From the NCBI GenBank assembly GCA_023390655.1, contig JAEWCL010000003.1, positions 1 to 64,000 on the forward strand: DNA of 64,000 nucleotides, read 5' to 3'. The first letter of the stretch is position 1, and each line of letters opens with the position of its first letter. Below are positions 33,825-42,596 of the stretch, piece by piece. The notes below the pieces were generated by a model. That model ran no database searches. It worked only from the letters and a program-made list of their open reading frames with translations, and was not told the origin of the DNA. Both the position numbers and the translations under genes were made by a program. Source of the stretch: Bacillota bacterium (GTDB lineage: Bacteria; Bacillota; Clostridia; Christensenellales; CAG-138).

Positions 33825-34768
33825 AGGATGAATGGGGCAGGGACATTACCTATCTGCGCCTTTCCGTGACGGAACGCTGCCAGTTGAACTGCGCCTATTG
33901 CAGGGGCGGGGAAAACAAGGCTTCCGTTGAGGAACTTTCCGCACAGGAATTTGCGCGCATTGCGCGTGCAATGGCCGCGTTGGGCGTCACAAAGGTGCGC
34001 CTGACGGGGGGCGAACCGCTGCTGCGCGAGGATATTTTAGAAATTGTGGAGCGGTTGCACGCCATAGAGGAAATCCGGGAGATTACGCTCACCACTAACG
34101 CGCAGCGCCTGCCGGGTATGGCGGCTGCGCTCAAAAAAGCGGGCCTGACGCGCATTAACATCAGCATCGATTCGCTCGATCCCGTGCGCTACAAGAGCAT
34201 CACCGGGGGCGGGTCGCTTGCGCCGGCGCTGCTTGGCATGGAGGAGGCGCTTAAAGTAGGCCTTACGCCGCTCAAGGTCAACGCCGTATTGATGCGCGGC
34301 ATCAATGAGGAAGAGATCGACGCGTTCATTGCGCTGACGAAGGAAGAGCCCATCGATGTCCGCTTTATCGAACTGATGCCCCTGGGAAAGGGGGGTGTTT
34401 CGCGCCGTGTAACGGGCGATGAAATCATCAAAGCCCGCCCGTGGCTTGTGCCGATCCCGCCCCGGTATGCGGCCCAACCCTCCATGGATTATATGGTGGA
34501 AGGGCACAAGGGGCGCGTCGGGTTTATCAACCCGCTTTCCCACCGGTTCTGCGGGTGCTGCAACCGCGTCCGGGTGATGAGCGACGGCATGCTCCGGCTT
34601 TGCCTGGGGGTGGACGCCGAGGTATCGCTCAAGGAGGCGCTTGCCTCCCGGGAGGATGAGCAGCTCCTTGCAGTCATCCGGGAAGCGATCAAAAAGAAGC
34701 CGCCCCGGCATTGCTTTGAGGACGACGGCTTTCATTCCAGGAAGGACATGTCAAAAATCGGAGGATAA
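33821..34768 (+). CDS. moaA: GTP 3',8-cyclase (radical SAM)
   Basis: A 315-residue radical SAM enzyme that makes 3',8-cH2GTP, the first step of molybdenum cofactor synthesis. The N-terminal cluster motif is CQLNCAYC. The SAM region is RLTGGEPLLREDI. The C-terminal second-cluster cysteines are in FCGCCNRVRVMSDGMLRLCLG. The usual C-terminal GG of MoaA is present as KIGG. It is translationally coupled to moaC. Confidence 0.93.
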   Translation: MKDEWGRDITYLRLSVTERCQLNCAYCRGGENKASVEELSAQEFARIARAMAALGVTKVRLTGGEPLLREDILEIVERLHAIEEIREITLTTNAQRLPGMAAALKKAGLTRINISIDSLDPVRYKSITGGGSLAPALLGMEEALKVGLTPLKVNAVLMRGINEEEIDAFIALTKEEPIDVRFIELMPLGKGGVSRRVTGDEIIKARPWLVPIPPRYAAQPSMDYMVEGHKGRVGFINPLSHRFCGCCNRVRVMSDGMLRLCLGVDAEVSLKEALASREDEQLLAVIREAIKKKPPRHCFEDDGFHSRKDMSKIGG

Positions 34769-34770
34769 TC

Positions 34771-35211
34771 ATGGCCAGCATCGTTTCCATCAATCTGAGC
34801 GAAAAAAAGGGAACCATCAAGCAGCCCGTCATGGAAGGCCGCCTTGTAAAAGGGCATGGTCTTTTGGGGGATGCGCATGCGGGCAACTGGCACAGACAAA
34901 TTAGCCTCCTTGCGCAGGAAAGCATTGAGAAGATGATCGCCAAAGGCGCGGGGGAATTAACCCCCGGCATGTTTGCGGAGAATATCACAACAGAGGGCAT
35001 CGAGCTCTTTACCCTGCCTGTCGGCACAACGCTCAGGCTGGGAGAATGCCTGGTGGAGGTCACGCAGATTGGGAAGACCTGCCACAGGCACTGCGAGATT
35101 TACCAGAAAATCGGCAGCTGCATCATGCCCTTTGAAGGGATATTTGTGATTGTTTTGGAGGAAGGCACCATCCGCGCAGGAGATGTGGTGGAGATTGCAG
35201 CGTGTAAGTGA
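34771..35211 (+). CDS. MOSC domain protein
   Basis: A 146-residue stand-alone MOSC domain (molybdenum cofactor sulfurase C-terminal type). GLLGDAHAGNWHRQISLLA, FAENITTEGIEL and the cysteine-bearing GKTCHRHCEIY are visible. It starts 2 nt after moaA. Such proteins handle the molybdenum cofactor or its sulfur ligand; in this operon it may load or tailor the cofactor for a local enzyme. Confidence 0.85.
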   Translation: MASIVSINLSEKKGTIKQPVMEGRLVKGHGLLGDAHAGNWHRQISLLAQESIEKMIAKGAGELTPGMFAENITTEGIELFTLPVGTTLRLGECLVEVTQIGKTCHRHCEIYQKIGSCIMPFEGIFVIVLEEGTIRAGDVVEIAACK

Positions 35212-35255
35212 TACAATAGCTTTGTCGTTTTCTCAACAATACTTTGGAGGAACCT

Positions 35256-36545
35256 ATGGCAAAGCACAACATACTCGTAGCACTTGGCGGCGGGCCGTCG
35301 CCGGTGATCAACGCGTCTTTGCAGGGCGTCGTGGAAAACTGCCTGCATGCGCCGGATTTATTTGAGAAGGTGTATTGCGCCGCCCATGGCATTGAGGGCG
35401 TGCTGCTTGAAGAACTCATCGATATGCGCCTAGAGAGCCGGGAAGAGATTGCCCGCCTGAAAAACACGCCAAGCTCGGGTGCGGTAGGTACTTGCCGCTA
35501 TAAATTAAAGGACGGCAATGAAGAGGATTATCAGCGGGTGCTCGACGTGTTTCAAAAACATGGGATCACCTGCTTTGTCTATATCGGCGGCAACGATTCG
35601 ATGGACACGGCGGACAAAATCAACAAACTCGCAAAGGAACGGGATATGGAGCTTGTTGTGGTGGGCGTACCCAAGACCATCGATAACGACGTGGGCGACG
35701 AAGCGTTTACCATCATTGACCATACCCCCGGCTATGGCAGCGCCGCGCGTTACTGGGCGAACATCATCATGGAAGCGGAAGAAGAAAACCGCGGCATGTG
35801 CGTTTCCGAGCGCGTATGCGTGCTGCAGGCAATGGGCAGAAAATCCGGCTTTATTGCCGCCGCCGCCCGCCTTGCGGATCCGGAGCGCAAGCTCCCGCTG
35901 CAGATGTATTTGGCAGAATCCGGCCATACGCTAAAAAGCCTCACCGATCATGTCAACGATGAATTGAAGCGCAGCGGGCGCTGCATCGTCGTCGTCAACG
36001 AAGGCTTTGATACCGGCGACCTGGGCGAAAGAAAGGATGGCTTCGGGCATACGGAATACGGCGCAAGCCAGTCTACAGCCGCGCAGAACGTCATCAATCA
36101 TCTCAACAGCGTCGGGTTGTCCGCGCGCGGCAACGCCGTAGGGCAGGTGCCGGGTATCCTCCAGCGTTCCTGCTCGCTGCACCGTTCCGCGGTGGACGCG
36201 CAGGAGGCCTACGAAGTCGGCGCGCACGCCGTGAGGCTGATTCTCGAGGGGCAGAGCGGCTATATGGCGACCACCTTGCGCCAAAAGACGGAAGCGTACA
36301 GCGTCTATTATGATAAGGTCGCGCTTTCCAAGGTGGCGAATTCCGAACGTTTCCTGCCGAAAAGCTGGATTTCGCCAAACGGGCTCGATGTGACGGACGC
36401 GTTTATCCGCTACGCGAAGCCCCTGATCGGCGAAGGCGTCGCGCCTTTTGAATATGAAAACGGCATCCTGCGCTTTGCGTGGCTGAAGACCGCATTTGTG
36501 GAAAAGCGCTGCCCGTCCTATGTGCCGCAGAATCACAGGGCATAA
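35256..36545 (+). CDS. 6-phosphofructokinase, probably pyrophosphate-dependent
   Basis: A 429-residue PFK-family protein, longer than the ~320-residue ATP enzyme and of a length seen in PPi-using or group III forms. Landmarks are ALGGGPSPVINASLQGVV, YIGGNDSMDTADKI, GVPKTIDNDVGDEAFT, and CVLQAMGRKSGFIAAA. The phosphate-donor loop GGNDS differs from the GGDDS typical of many PPi enzymes, so the donor needs a test. TTTGGAGGAACCT precedes the ATG. It stands alone between the Moco operon and a bidirectional terminator. Confidence 0.85.
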   Translation: MAKHNILVALGGGPSPVINASLQGVVENCLHAPDLFEKVYCAAHGIEGVLLEELIDMRLESREEIARLKNTPSSGAVGTCRYKLKDGNEEDYQRVLDVFQKHGITCFVYIGGNDSMDTADKINKLAKERDMELVVVGVPKTIDNDVGDEAFTIIDHTPGYGSAARYWANIIMEAEEENRGMCVSERVCVLQAMGRKSGFIAAAARLADPERKLPLQMYLAESGHTLKSLTDHVNDELKRSGRCIVVVNEGFDTGDLGERKDGFGHTEYGASQSTAAQNVINHLNSVGLSARGNAVGQVPGILQRSCSLHRSAVDAQEAYEVGAHAVRLILEGQSGYMATTLRQKTEAYSVYYDKVALSKVANSERFLPKSWISPNGLDVTDAFIRYAKPLIGEGVAPFEYENGILRFAWLKTAFVEKRCPSYVPQNHRA

Positions 36546-36563
36546 GGCATTTTGATTAAAAGC

Positions 36564-36604
36564 AATCATGCTCCTCAGGCCCGGCCTGTGGAGCATGATT
36601 TTTT
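36564..36604. terminator. Bidirectional terminator between PFK and lysozyme genes
   Basis: Perfect 11-bp stem AATCATGCTCC/GGAGCATGATT with an inner CAGGC/GCCTG hairpin, then TTTTTT on the plus strand. On the minus strand the tract is less T-rich. It serves the plus-strand PFK gene chiefly. Confidence 0.85.
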
Positions 36605-37334
36605 ATCTGCCGTATGCTGCAAATTCTTCCGCCGTCCCGTGGAACACATTTAGATCGATAAACGTTTCCACTCCCTTGTAGCCATCAAGCCTTCCGCGGT
36701 TGGAGTACTGCCAGAATGTCCAATCCCGCCGGTCGGAAAGGTAGGGATAGAACATCACGTTGCGAATCCAGATGTCGTAAGAGCCTTTGGCGTCTTTCAG
36801 GTACAGATCGTATGTTTCGTGCGTGACGTATATGATGGGGCGGACACCGTAATGGTCCTCAAGCGCCGTCAAAAGCGCCTCCAGGCGTGCAACCGCCTCC
36901 GCTTTTGACGGCGGCGCGCTGCGGTACCTTCCGTAAAGCTCCAAATCCACAACGGGAGGCAACATTCCGTCCACCCTAGGGACGGTACCGATATAGTGTT
37001 CCGCCTGCGCTACCCCTGTGCTGTCAAAGCTGAAAAAGTGATAGGCGCCGACACGAAGATTGGTCATATGCGCCTGCTCCCAATTATAAGAGAATCGCTT
37101 GTCTACAAACGAGCTGCCCTCGGTCGCCTTGATAAACGCGAATTGGATGCCCTCGTTTGAAAGCGCCGCCCAGTCGATCTCCCCCTGATACGCGGAAACA
37201 TCCACACCGCGCACGGGATAGATCACCCGGGAGGGATATTGGAACTGCAGAATGCCGTGGTAAAGAAGCAGTACGGCAAGCCCGCAGGCAGCGATCCCGC
37301 TTGCAAGGATCAACAACAACAGCCGCTTGCTCAT
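36603..37334 (-). CDS. Membrane-anchored GH25 lysozyme
   Basis: A 243-residue glycoside hydrolase family 25 muramidase that cuts peptidoglycan. An N-terminal membrane anchor (about residues 4-26) leads to the barrel beginning RGVDVSAYQGEIDW. Catalytic acids are in VDLEL and near the DVS start. FIKATEGSSFVDKRF, AYHFFSF, IIYVTHETYDLYL and FWQYSNRG are typical. No cell-wall-binding repeats are seen, so it probably acts in growth or wall turnover rather than as a phage lysin. Confidence 0.9.
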   Translation of the reverse strand: MSKRLLLLILASGIAACGLAVLLLYHGILQFQYPSRVIYPVRGVDVSAYQGEIDWAALSNEGIQFAFIKATEGSSFVDKRFSYNWEQAHMTNLRVGAYHFFSFDSTGVAQAEHYIGTVPRVDGMLPPVVDLELYGRYRSAPPSKAEAVARLEALLTALEDHYGVRPIIYVTHETYDLYLKDAKGSYDIWIRNVMFYPYLSDRRDWTFWQYSNRGRLDGYKGVETFIDLNVFHGTAEEFAAYGR

Positions 37335-37361
37335 AGCACACCCTCCGGCATTTTTTCTCGG

Positions 37362-37922
37362 TTAGCGGACTTCTTTTGCGGTGTCGTACCCCAGCGCATA
37401 GTAGTTGTTTTGGTTGAATGTGAAGCTCTTGATCACATCCAGCCCAAGCTTTCGCGTGTGCGCTTCATACGAGCGGGGGTTGATATGATTGATAAACGTG
37501 ATTAAAATCGGATACCGTTTGTGCATCTGCGCTCTGGAGAAATCAAAGATCTTTTTGAGCACCTCGGTGCCCCGGTACGCTTTGTCAATGCAGATCGGTC
37601 CATACTGATAGGAGTTTTCCACCGAAAGCGTCTGTTCCATGTATTCCATATTCGGAAGGTCGGCAATCATGTGGGCGAAAAGCGGCCATTTTGACCAATA
37701 GGCCCAGGAGGCCGCCATGACGTATGCGATAATGCGGCCTTCATCGCAGGCGAGCGCGATGCCGTTCTCTTTGGTAATCAATTCTTCAAACTGGCTTTCG
37801 GTAAACAATGTGGTCACAAACCCATCGGGCTTGTCCAAATCGCTGATGGTCGCGACATGGTACTTCTGTTGCAGCTCCAGAATGGCAGGAATATCCGTAA
37901 GCACGGCGTTTCTGTAAATCAT
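37362..37922 (-). CDS. GNAT family N-acetyltransferase
   Basis: A 186-residue GNAT-like protein starting MIYRNAVLTDIPAILELQQ. A variant acetyl-CoA region reads ICIDKAYRGTEVLKKIFDF, and the C-terminal part reads NHINPRSYEAHTRKLGLDVI. The ATG follows GGAGGTTAT. The substrate is unknown, and the region around it shows no linked pathway. Confidence 0.8.
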   Translation of the reverse strand: MIYRNAVLTDIPAILELQQKYHVATISDLDKPDGFVTTLFTESQFEELITKENGIALACDEGRIIAYVMAASWAYWSKWPLFAHMIADLPNMEYMEQTLSVENSYQYGPICIDKAYRGTEVLKKIFDFSRAQMHKRYPILITFINHINPRSYEAHTRKLGLDVIKSFTFNQNNYYALGYDTAKEVR

Positions 37923-38183
37923 ATAACCTCCGCAATGATTGTTTGATATACGAATACACCCATTTTATCATTCGCGCCTTTCTTTTGTAAGTAGCGGCAG
38001 GTCACAAATATAAACGCAGGCGGTGAAAGGCCTACCTGCAAAATTTGCGGGTTCCTGTTAAAAGGGATTGCATGCGGCTTACATATAGAGGGGCAGTGCG
38101 CCGGAAAGGTTTTGGTGGAAAATTCATCCGGTTTGGCGTATGCTAAAAAGAATATATTCGGTAAAATCTATCGGGGGTGTAAC

Positions 38184-38978
38184 ATGCAGACTGCTTTGCT
38201 TTGGGCCGCGGGGGGAACCGGGTTCACATTTTTGATGACGACGCTGGGGGCCGCCATGGTATTTTTATTCCGCAAGACCATGAAGGAAGGCATACAGCGC
38301 ATATTTCTGGGGTTTGCGGCGGGTGTGATGATCGCGGCCTCGGTATGGAGCCTGCTGATCCCCGCCATTGAAGAAGCGGAAGCAAGCGGGCAGATCGGGT
38401 GGATTCCCGCAGCGGGCGGCTTCGTCATTGGAATTGCGTTTTTGTATCTGTTAGACCGCCTGATCCCGCATTTGCATCCGGGCGCGGGTGAAAAGGAGGG
38501 GTTATCCTCCTCCATGAAACGGACGTCCCTTCTGGTGCTGGCGGTGACGCTTCACAATATTCCCGAGGGGATGGCGGTCGGCCTCTCGTTTGCGCTTGCG
38601 GCGCAGCACGGAGGGGATACGGCGCTGTATGCTTCCGCAATGGCGCTTGCTATCGGTATCGGCATACAAAACTTCCCCGAGGGCGCTGCTATCTCGCTCC
38701 CGCTCCGGCAGGAAGGCATGAGCGTGGGACGGTCCTTTTTCCTTGGCAGCATGTCCGGCATTGTGGAGCCAATCTTCGGCCTCATTACCGTGCTGCTCTC
38801 CGGATTGATTGCACCCTATATGCCGTGGATGCTCTCTTTTGCCGCGGGCGCCATGATGTATGTTGTGGTGGAGGAACTGATCCCCGAAGCGCACCTGGGG
38901 GAACACTCCAATGTGGGAACCATGGGTGTGATGGCGGGATTTTTAATCATGATGATATTGGACGTCGCGCTTGGATAA
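38184..38978 (+). CDS. ZIP family divalent metal transporter
   Basis: A 264-residue membrane protein with about eight helices. The two ZIP metal motifs are HNIPEGMAVGLSFAL and QNFPEGAAISLPL, as in ZupT and GufA-type transporters, which take up zinc or other divalent metals. I chose the ATG at 38184 (after GGGGGTGTAAC), where the first helix begins; 24 extra codons upstream are not membrane-like. A perfect terminator follows. Confidence 0.9.
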   Translation: MQTALLWAAGGTGFTFLMTTLGAAMVFLFRKTMKEGIQRIFLGFAAGVMIAASVWSLLIPAIEEAEASGQIGWIPAAGGFVIGIAFLYLLDRLIPHLHPGAGEKEGLSSSMKRTSLLVLAVTLHNIPEGMAVGLSFALAAQHGGDTALYASAMALAIGIGIQNFPEGAAISLPLRQEGMSVGRSFFLGSMSGIVEPIFGLITVLLSGLIAPYMPWMLSFAAGAMMYVVVEELIPEAHLGEHSNVGTMGVMAGFLIMMILDVALG

Positions 38979-38995
38979 GCGTTTGTGTCAGGCAT

Positions 38996-39028
38996 AGCAA
39001 AAGCCCGCTTGCGCGGGCTTTTGCTTTC
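38996..39028. terminator. Terminator between the ZIP and GNAT genes
   Basis: A 13-bp perfect stem AGCAAAAGCCCGC/GCGGGCTTTTGCT with a TTGC loop, then TTTC. It lies between convergent genes and probably works both ways. Confidence 0.88.
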
Positions 39029-39038
39029 TGCAGCGGGC

Positions 39039-39506
39039 TTATTCTTTCACATAATAGACCATATCGTTCTTCGTATCCGCAAATCCCATTGTTTCATAAA
39101 GGGGACGCCCCATATCAGTGGCGTTGAGTACAATCTTTGTGCATTTGCGCGCTTTTGCTTCTGCCATCAGCTGTTCCATCAGTGCCCGGGCAATGCCCTG
39201 TCCGCGGTATTGGGGCAGCGTATAGATGCTGCTGATGTAGCCAACCTTACCGTTTGGACAACGCAAAGAGGGCGTAATCTCGTAGAGAGATAAGCCGCTG
39301 GTCGCGGCAATTTGCGTACCATCAAGCGCTATATGGACAACGAAGCTGCCGCTCGCGAATCCCTCCTGAAAGTAGCGCCGGTTTTCAGATAACAGGCTTT
39401 CCCTGCCTGCATCAAGTGCAGGGCCGTTGATCTCCCGCAGGAAGGTCATGCGCAGATCGAGCAGCAGATCCATATCCTGCGCCGTGGCTTTGCGGTATGT
39501 GATCAT
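39039..39506 (-). CDS. GNAT family N-acetyltransferase
   Basis: A 155-residue acetyltransferase with the acetyl-CoA loop LPQYRGQGIARALMEQLM and the late KIVLNATDMGRPLYETMGF. It overlaps the VOC gene upstream by 4 nt, so they are one operon. The acceptor is not known. Confidence 0.85.
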   Translation of the reverse strand: MITYRKATAQDMDLLLDLRMTFLREINGPALDAGRESLLSENRRYFQEGFASGSFVVHIALDGTQIAATSGLSLYEITPSLRCPNGKVGYISSIYTLPQYRGQGIARALMEQLMAEAKARKCTKIVLNATDMGRPLYETMGFADTKNDMVYYVKE

Positions 39507-39943
39507 TGCAGGCTCCTTCCTTGGTGCATCCGCTGCATGATCGGATGGGTTTTATGAAGCTGCAGCAGGTCCCACAGGTTGCCGTAAAGGTCTTCAAATA
39601 CGGCGACCATACCGTAAGGATGCTCCTTCGGTTCGCGTACAAATTGGACGCCGTTTGCGGTCATATCGTGATAATCACGCCAAAAATCATCCGTATTTAA
39701 GAATAGAAACACCCGTCCGCCAGTCTGGTTACCGATAAACGGCTCCTGCTCCGGTTTGGAGGCGCGTGCCAACAAAATGGTGGTGCCGGAGGAGCCCGGC
39801 GGGGCAACGACGACCCAGCGCTTGTCCTGCTCCGGCTGATAGGTATCTTCCACCAAGGTGAAATGGAGTTTCTCTGTATAGAATGCGATCGCCTCGTCGT
39901 AGTCCTTTACAACCAATGCGATATGCACGATGGATTGCAGCAT
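39503..39943 (-). CDS. VOC (glyoxalase/bleomycin resistance) family protein
   Basis: A 146-residue vicinal-oxygen-chelate protein with paired beta-alpha-beta modules: MLQSIVHIALVVKDYDEAIAF and later GGRVFLFLNTDDFWRDYHDM. The last metal-site region is GMVAVFEDLYGNLWDLLQ. The ATG at 39943 follows AAAAAAGGAGGCGCTT. The family covers metal-dependent isomerases, dioxygenases and binding proteins, so no exact activity is assigned. Confidence 0.85.
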   Translation of the reverse strand: MLQSIVHIALVVKDYDEAIAFYTEKLHFTLVEDTYQPEQDKRWVVVAPPGSSGTTILLARASKPEQEPFIGNQTGGRVFLFLNTDDFWRDYHDMTANGVQFVREPKEHPYGMVAVFEDLYGNLWDLLQLHKTHPIMQRMHQGRSLQ

Positions 39944-40114
39944 AAGCGCCTCCTTTTTTAAAACAGTTGGGTAACAACAATTGTATGTTGGGATAAAGAG
40001 GAAATCGTGCGCGGCGGCGCTGCAAAGTGGCAGCCCGAGCCTTCCTAAAAGTGCAATATTCGGATACATTGCATGGCATACTATGAAAAACAAAAGAGTT
40101 GAGGGCAGTTTATC

Positions 40115-41221
40115 ATGAAAATCATGAAAAGTCGATATAAAAGGCAGGCCGCAATGTTGGGCGCGGCGGTATGCCTGGGCGGTATACTCTGTTCCGCTTG
40201 CTCCAGGGTGCCAAACCCTGCGCCGGGCGTTCTGACGCCGACGCCTTCCGGGTTGCCGCAAACCTCGGGCGCTACGGCATCCCCTTCCGCAAGTCCGGTT
40301 TTGACGGCGGTGCCTTCTCCAACAATCACGGCGGTATTGGGACCGACGGTGACGCCGTCCCCAACTTTAAAGGCGTCGGCAACGCCCAAAGCCTCCGTTA
40401 CGCCTAAAGTAACGGCGACGCCGAAAGCGTCGCCCACCGTGAAGCCAACGCTGACTGCAACGCCAAAACCGGTCCAACTGGATGAAAAGGCGGTTCTTTC
40501 CATCCTGAAGATCAATCAAAAACAGCTTGTGGACATCCAATATACGGATTTGGATGGGGACGGGATAAAGGATGCGGTCGTTCTCTACCGGGAACCGGGG
40601 AGCGAAGGGTACGCGTTCAAGCTCACGGTTTCGGCAGTGAACAGCGCCACAAAGAAACATCAGGAGAGCGTGCTGGATTTCCCGATCGGGCTTCAGGGGG
40701 ATACAATAAAACTTACGGTATTCCCCATCAAATCCGGCACGAAAACAACCGTATATGCGGTAGCCGGAGGGCGTTATGGTGGAACGGTGGATCATGTGGG
40801 ATATTCGGTATTGCAGTACGCAAAAGGCGGCTGGAAGGATATCTTCTCAAAATACCGGGATAATGGTATGGGATATGCGCTTACCATGGAGAATGGACCG
40901 AAAGCCACGCTGACGCTGGAGAACGGACAGCGTTTTATACTCATTCCAACCGATCTTGCAACCTACCGCGCTTCCGGGTGGATCGACCCGAACGGGAACT
41001 TGACGTCGGACGCGCGGGTGTTTGAAGAACATATCGGGTTCTCTACGCTCACGTTTGGGAGCGATAACGGTGCGCTCACGCTGTACGGCACACAGGAGAT
41101 CCGCGGGCTGCATAAGCTGGATGTGCTCGCGCGGCTCAATACCGTCTGGCGGTATGACGGCAGCGCCTGGACGGTGACGGCAAATATCAGCCCCGTTTCA
41201 AGCAAGCTGCAAAGCGAATAA
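40115..41221 (+). CDS. Lipoprotein with Pro/Thr-rich linker and acidic repeat motif
   Basis: A 368-residue secreted lipoprotein. The signal peptide ends LCSAC near residue 29. A low-complexity Thr/Pro/Ser/Ala/Lys linker (about residues 33-125) contains repeated TPK units and probably spans the cell wall. The C-terminal domain begins near VQLDEKAVLSIL and has a calcium-loop-like DLDGDGIKD, resembling VCBS/FG-GAP-type repeats. No enzymatic family is recognised. The DNA for the linker contains two adjacent perfect hairpins (40395-40433). Confidence 0.8.
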   Translation: MKIMKSRYKRQAAMLGAAVCLGGILCSACSRVPNPAPGVLTPTPSGLPQTSGATASPSASPVLTAVPSPTITAVLGPTVTPSPTLKASATPKASVTPKVTATPKASPTVKPTLTATPKPVQLDEKAVLSILKINQKQLVDIQYTDLDGDGIKDAVVLYREPGSEGYAFKLTVSAVNSATKKHQESVLDFPIGLQGDTIKLTVFPIKSGTKTTVYAVAGGRYGGTVDHVGYSVLQYAKGGWKDIFSKYRDNGMGYALTMENGPKATLTLENGQRFILIPTDLATYRASGWIDPNGNLTSDARVFEEHIGFSTLTFGSDNGALTLYGTQEIRGLHKLDVLARLNTVWRYDGSAWTVTANISPVSSKLQSE

Positions 41222-41227
41222 ACAATC

Positions 41228-41263
41228 AAGCGGGCGGTTCTTGAGAAAGAACCGCCCGCTTTT
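41228..41263. terminator. Strong terminator between lipoprotein and HAD genes
   Basis: A 15-bp perfect stem AAGCGGGCGGTTCTT/AAGAACCGCCCGCTT with a GAGA loop, followed by TTTT. It lies between convergent genes. Confidence 0.92.
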
Positions 41264-41275
41264 CGCGTGCCTTCA

Positions 41276-41941
41276 TCATTTGCCCAGTATGCTGCGGTCA
41301 AATTCCGTGTAATCCCTGATGATTTGCCTGACCTGCGGCGGAACGGCTTTGAAATGCCCGTCTTTGCTCATGACAATAATATTGGAGACGCCTGCCCGTA
41401 CCGCAGCTTCAATGCCGGCGGCAGAGTCCTCAAATACAAGGCAATCCTTCGGAGAAACGCCGATGCGCGCGGCGGCTTTTTCATACATCTCCGGATGCGG
41501 CTTGGGCCGGGTAACGCCATCGTCATAAGCGACCTTTGTAAGATCAAACCAGCGGCCAAGGCCATAGTGGCTGAAATAAAATTCCACGTTAGGGCGGATG
41601 GAAGCCGTTGCCATATTGCGGGGATAACCAGCCTCCATAAGCGCATCAAACAATTGCGGCAGCCCTTCGATCAGGCGGAGCTGGTTCTGCCTTGAGAAGT
41701 CGCGGTAAATCACTTCCTTGCGCTCGGAAAGCCGTGCATATTCCGTTTCCGGAAGAACCCCGTCCGCAAAAAATGTAATGACGGTATGGTTGTCGTTGCC
41801 CTGTATCACGCGGTCTAACTCCTGGTCCGAAAGGATGCGGCCCCACGCTTCCTTTACTAACGCTGCCCATGCCTCCCTGTTTGCCGCGTTATCCCATACC
41901 ATGGTACCGTTGAAATCAAACAAAATGCCCGAAATTGCCAT
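41276..41941 (-). CDS. HAD-superfamily hydrolase, beta-phosphoglucomutase-like, with DxN motif
   Basis: A 221-residue HAD hydrolase with a helical cap. Motif I reads FDFNGTMVWD: the nucleophile Asp9 is present, but the usual second Asp (general acid/base) is Asn11. Later motifs are ATASIRPN and KPHPEMYEKAA, then FEDSAAGIEAAVRAG. I chose the ATG at 41941 because AGGAGCGAATAC precedes it. DFNGT forms occur in the family, and the Asn may slow or change turnover. The substrate is unknown. Confidence 0.85.
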   Translation of the reverse strand: MAISGILFDFNGTMVWDNAANREAWAALVKEAWGRILSDQELDRVIQGNDNHTVITFFADGVLPETEYARLSERKEVIYRDFSRQNQLRLIEGLPQLFDALMEAGYPRNMATASIRPNVEFYFSHYGLGRWFDLTKVAYDDGVTRPKPHPEMYEKAAARIGVSPKDCLVFEDSAAGIEAAVRAGVSNIIVMSKDGHFKAVPPQVRQIIRDYTEFDRSILGK

Positions 41942-42055
41942 GTATTCGCTCCTGTATGTGACAGTATTCATACTACAGGCTATATACTAACACAAAACGA
42001 GCAAAAAAGGGGAGCTTGTGTACTGGTAATATCGGACATGGATTTTGGCGGGAAC

Positions 42056-42550
42056 CTAGAGTGCCTTTTTCATCGCCATTGCGCGAAGGCTTTTCCCGGC
42101 CCAGTTCAGCGTGACCTCCTGCACATCTGAAAAACCCCGGCTGCGCCAAAAGCGGAATACGTCTTTCTCATAGCCAGTAACAACGTCTATCCTGATTGAG
42201 GTGCTGCGATGCTGCTTTGCATAGTCCTCTATGGCCTGGTAAATCTGTTTCCCAAGCCCAAGCCCTTGACGATCCCCGTGCAGCATCAATAACGAAAGAT
42301 AGGTTTCCTCCGCGATCTTAAAATCAGCGATGCCGGTGATGTCTAAAGCGCCGTGTTCCGCTATTTTGCAGGAATAAAAGCCTGCTGCTGCCATCGCCGC
42401 AAGCTCGCTTTCCAGCCAGGCGCGCGTAACAAACTCCCGGCCCATGTGGTGCATGAGAAATGCCTTGTTTGACTGGTAGACGGCAAGCACGGCGTCAAGG
42501 TCTTCTTGTCTTACAGGCTCCATGTAAAACGTATCCGATGCAAGCAGCAT
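42056..42550 (-). CDS. GNAT family N-acetyltransferase
   Basis: A 164-residue acetyltransferase. It has the acetyl-CoA region LHGDRQGLGLGKQIYQAIEDYA and RIDVVTGYEKDVFRFWRSRGF. GGAGGGAAACTCGT precedes the start. It is a single gene with no clear partner. Confidence 0.83.
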   Translation of the reverse strand: MLLASDTFYMEPVRQEDLDAVLAVYQSNKAFLMHHMGREFVTRAWLESELAAMAAAGFYSCKIAEHGALDITGIADFKIAEETYLSLLMLHGDRQGLGLGKQIYQAIEDYAKQHRSTSIRIDVVTGYEKDVFRFWRSRGFSDVQEVTLNWAGKSLRAMAMKKAL

Positions 42551-42596
42551 ACGAGTTTCCCTCCAAGCTTACTATGCTTATGATAGCATAGCTTCT

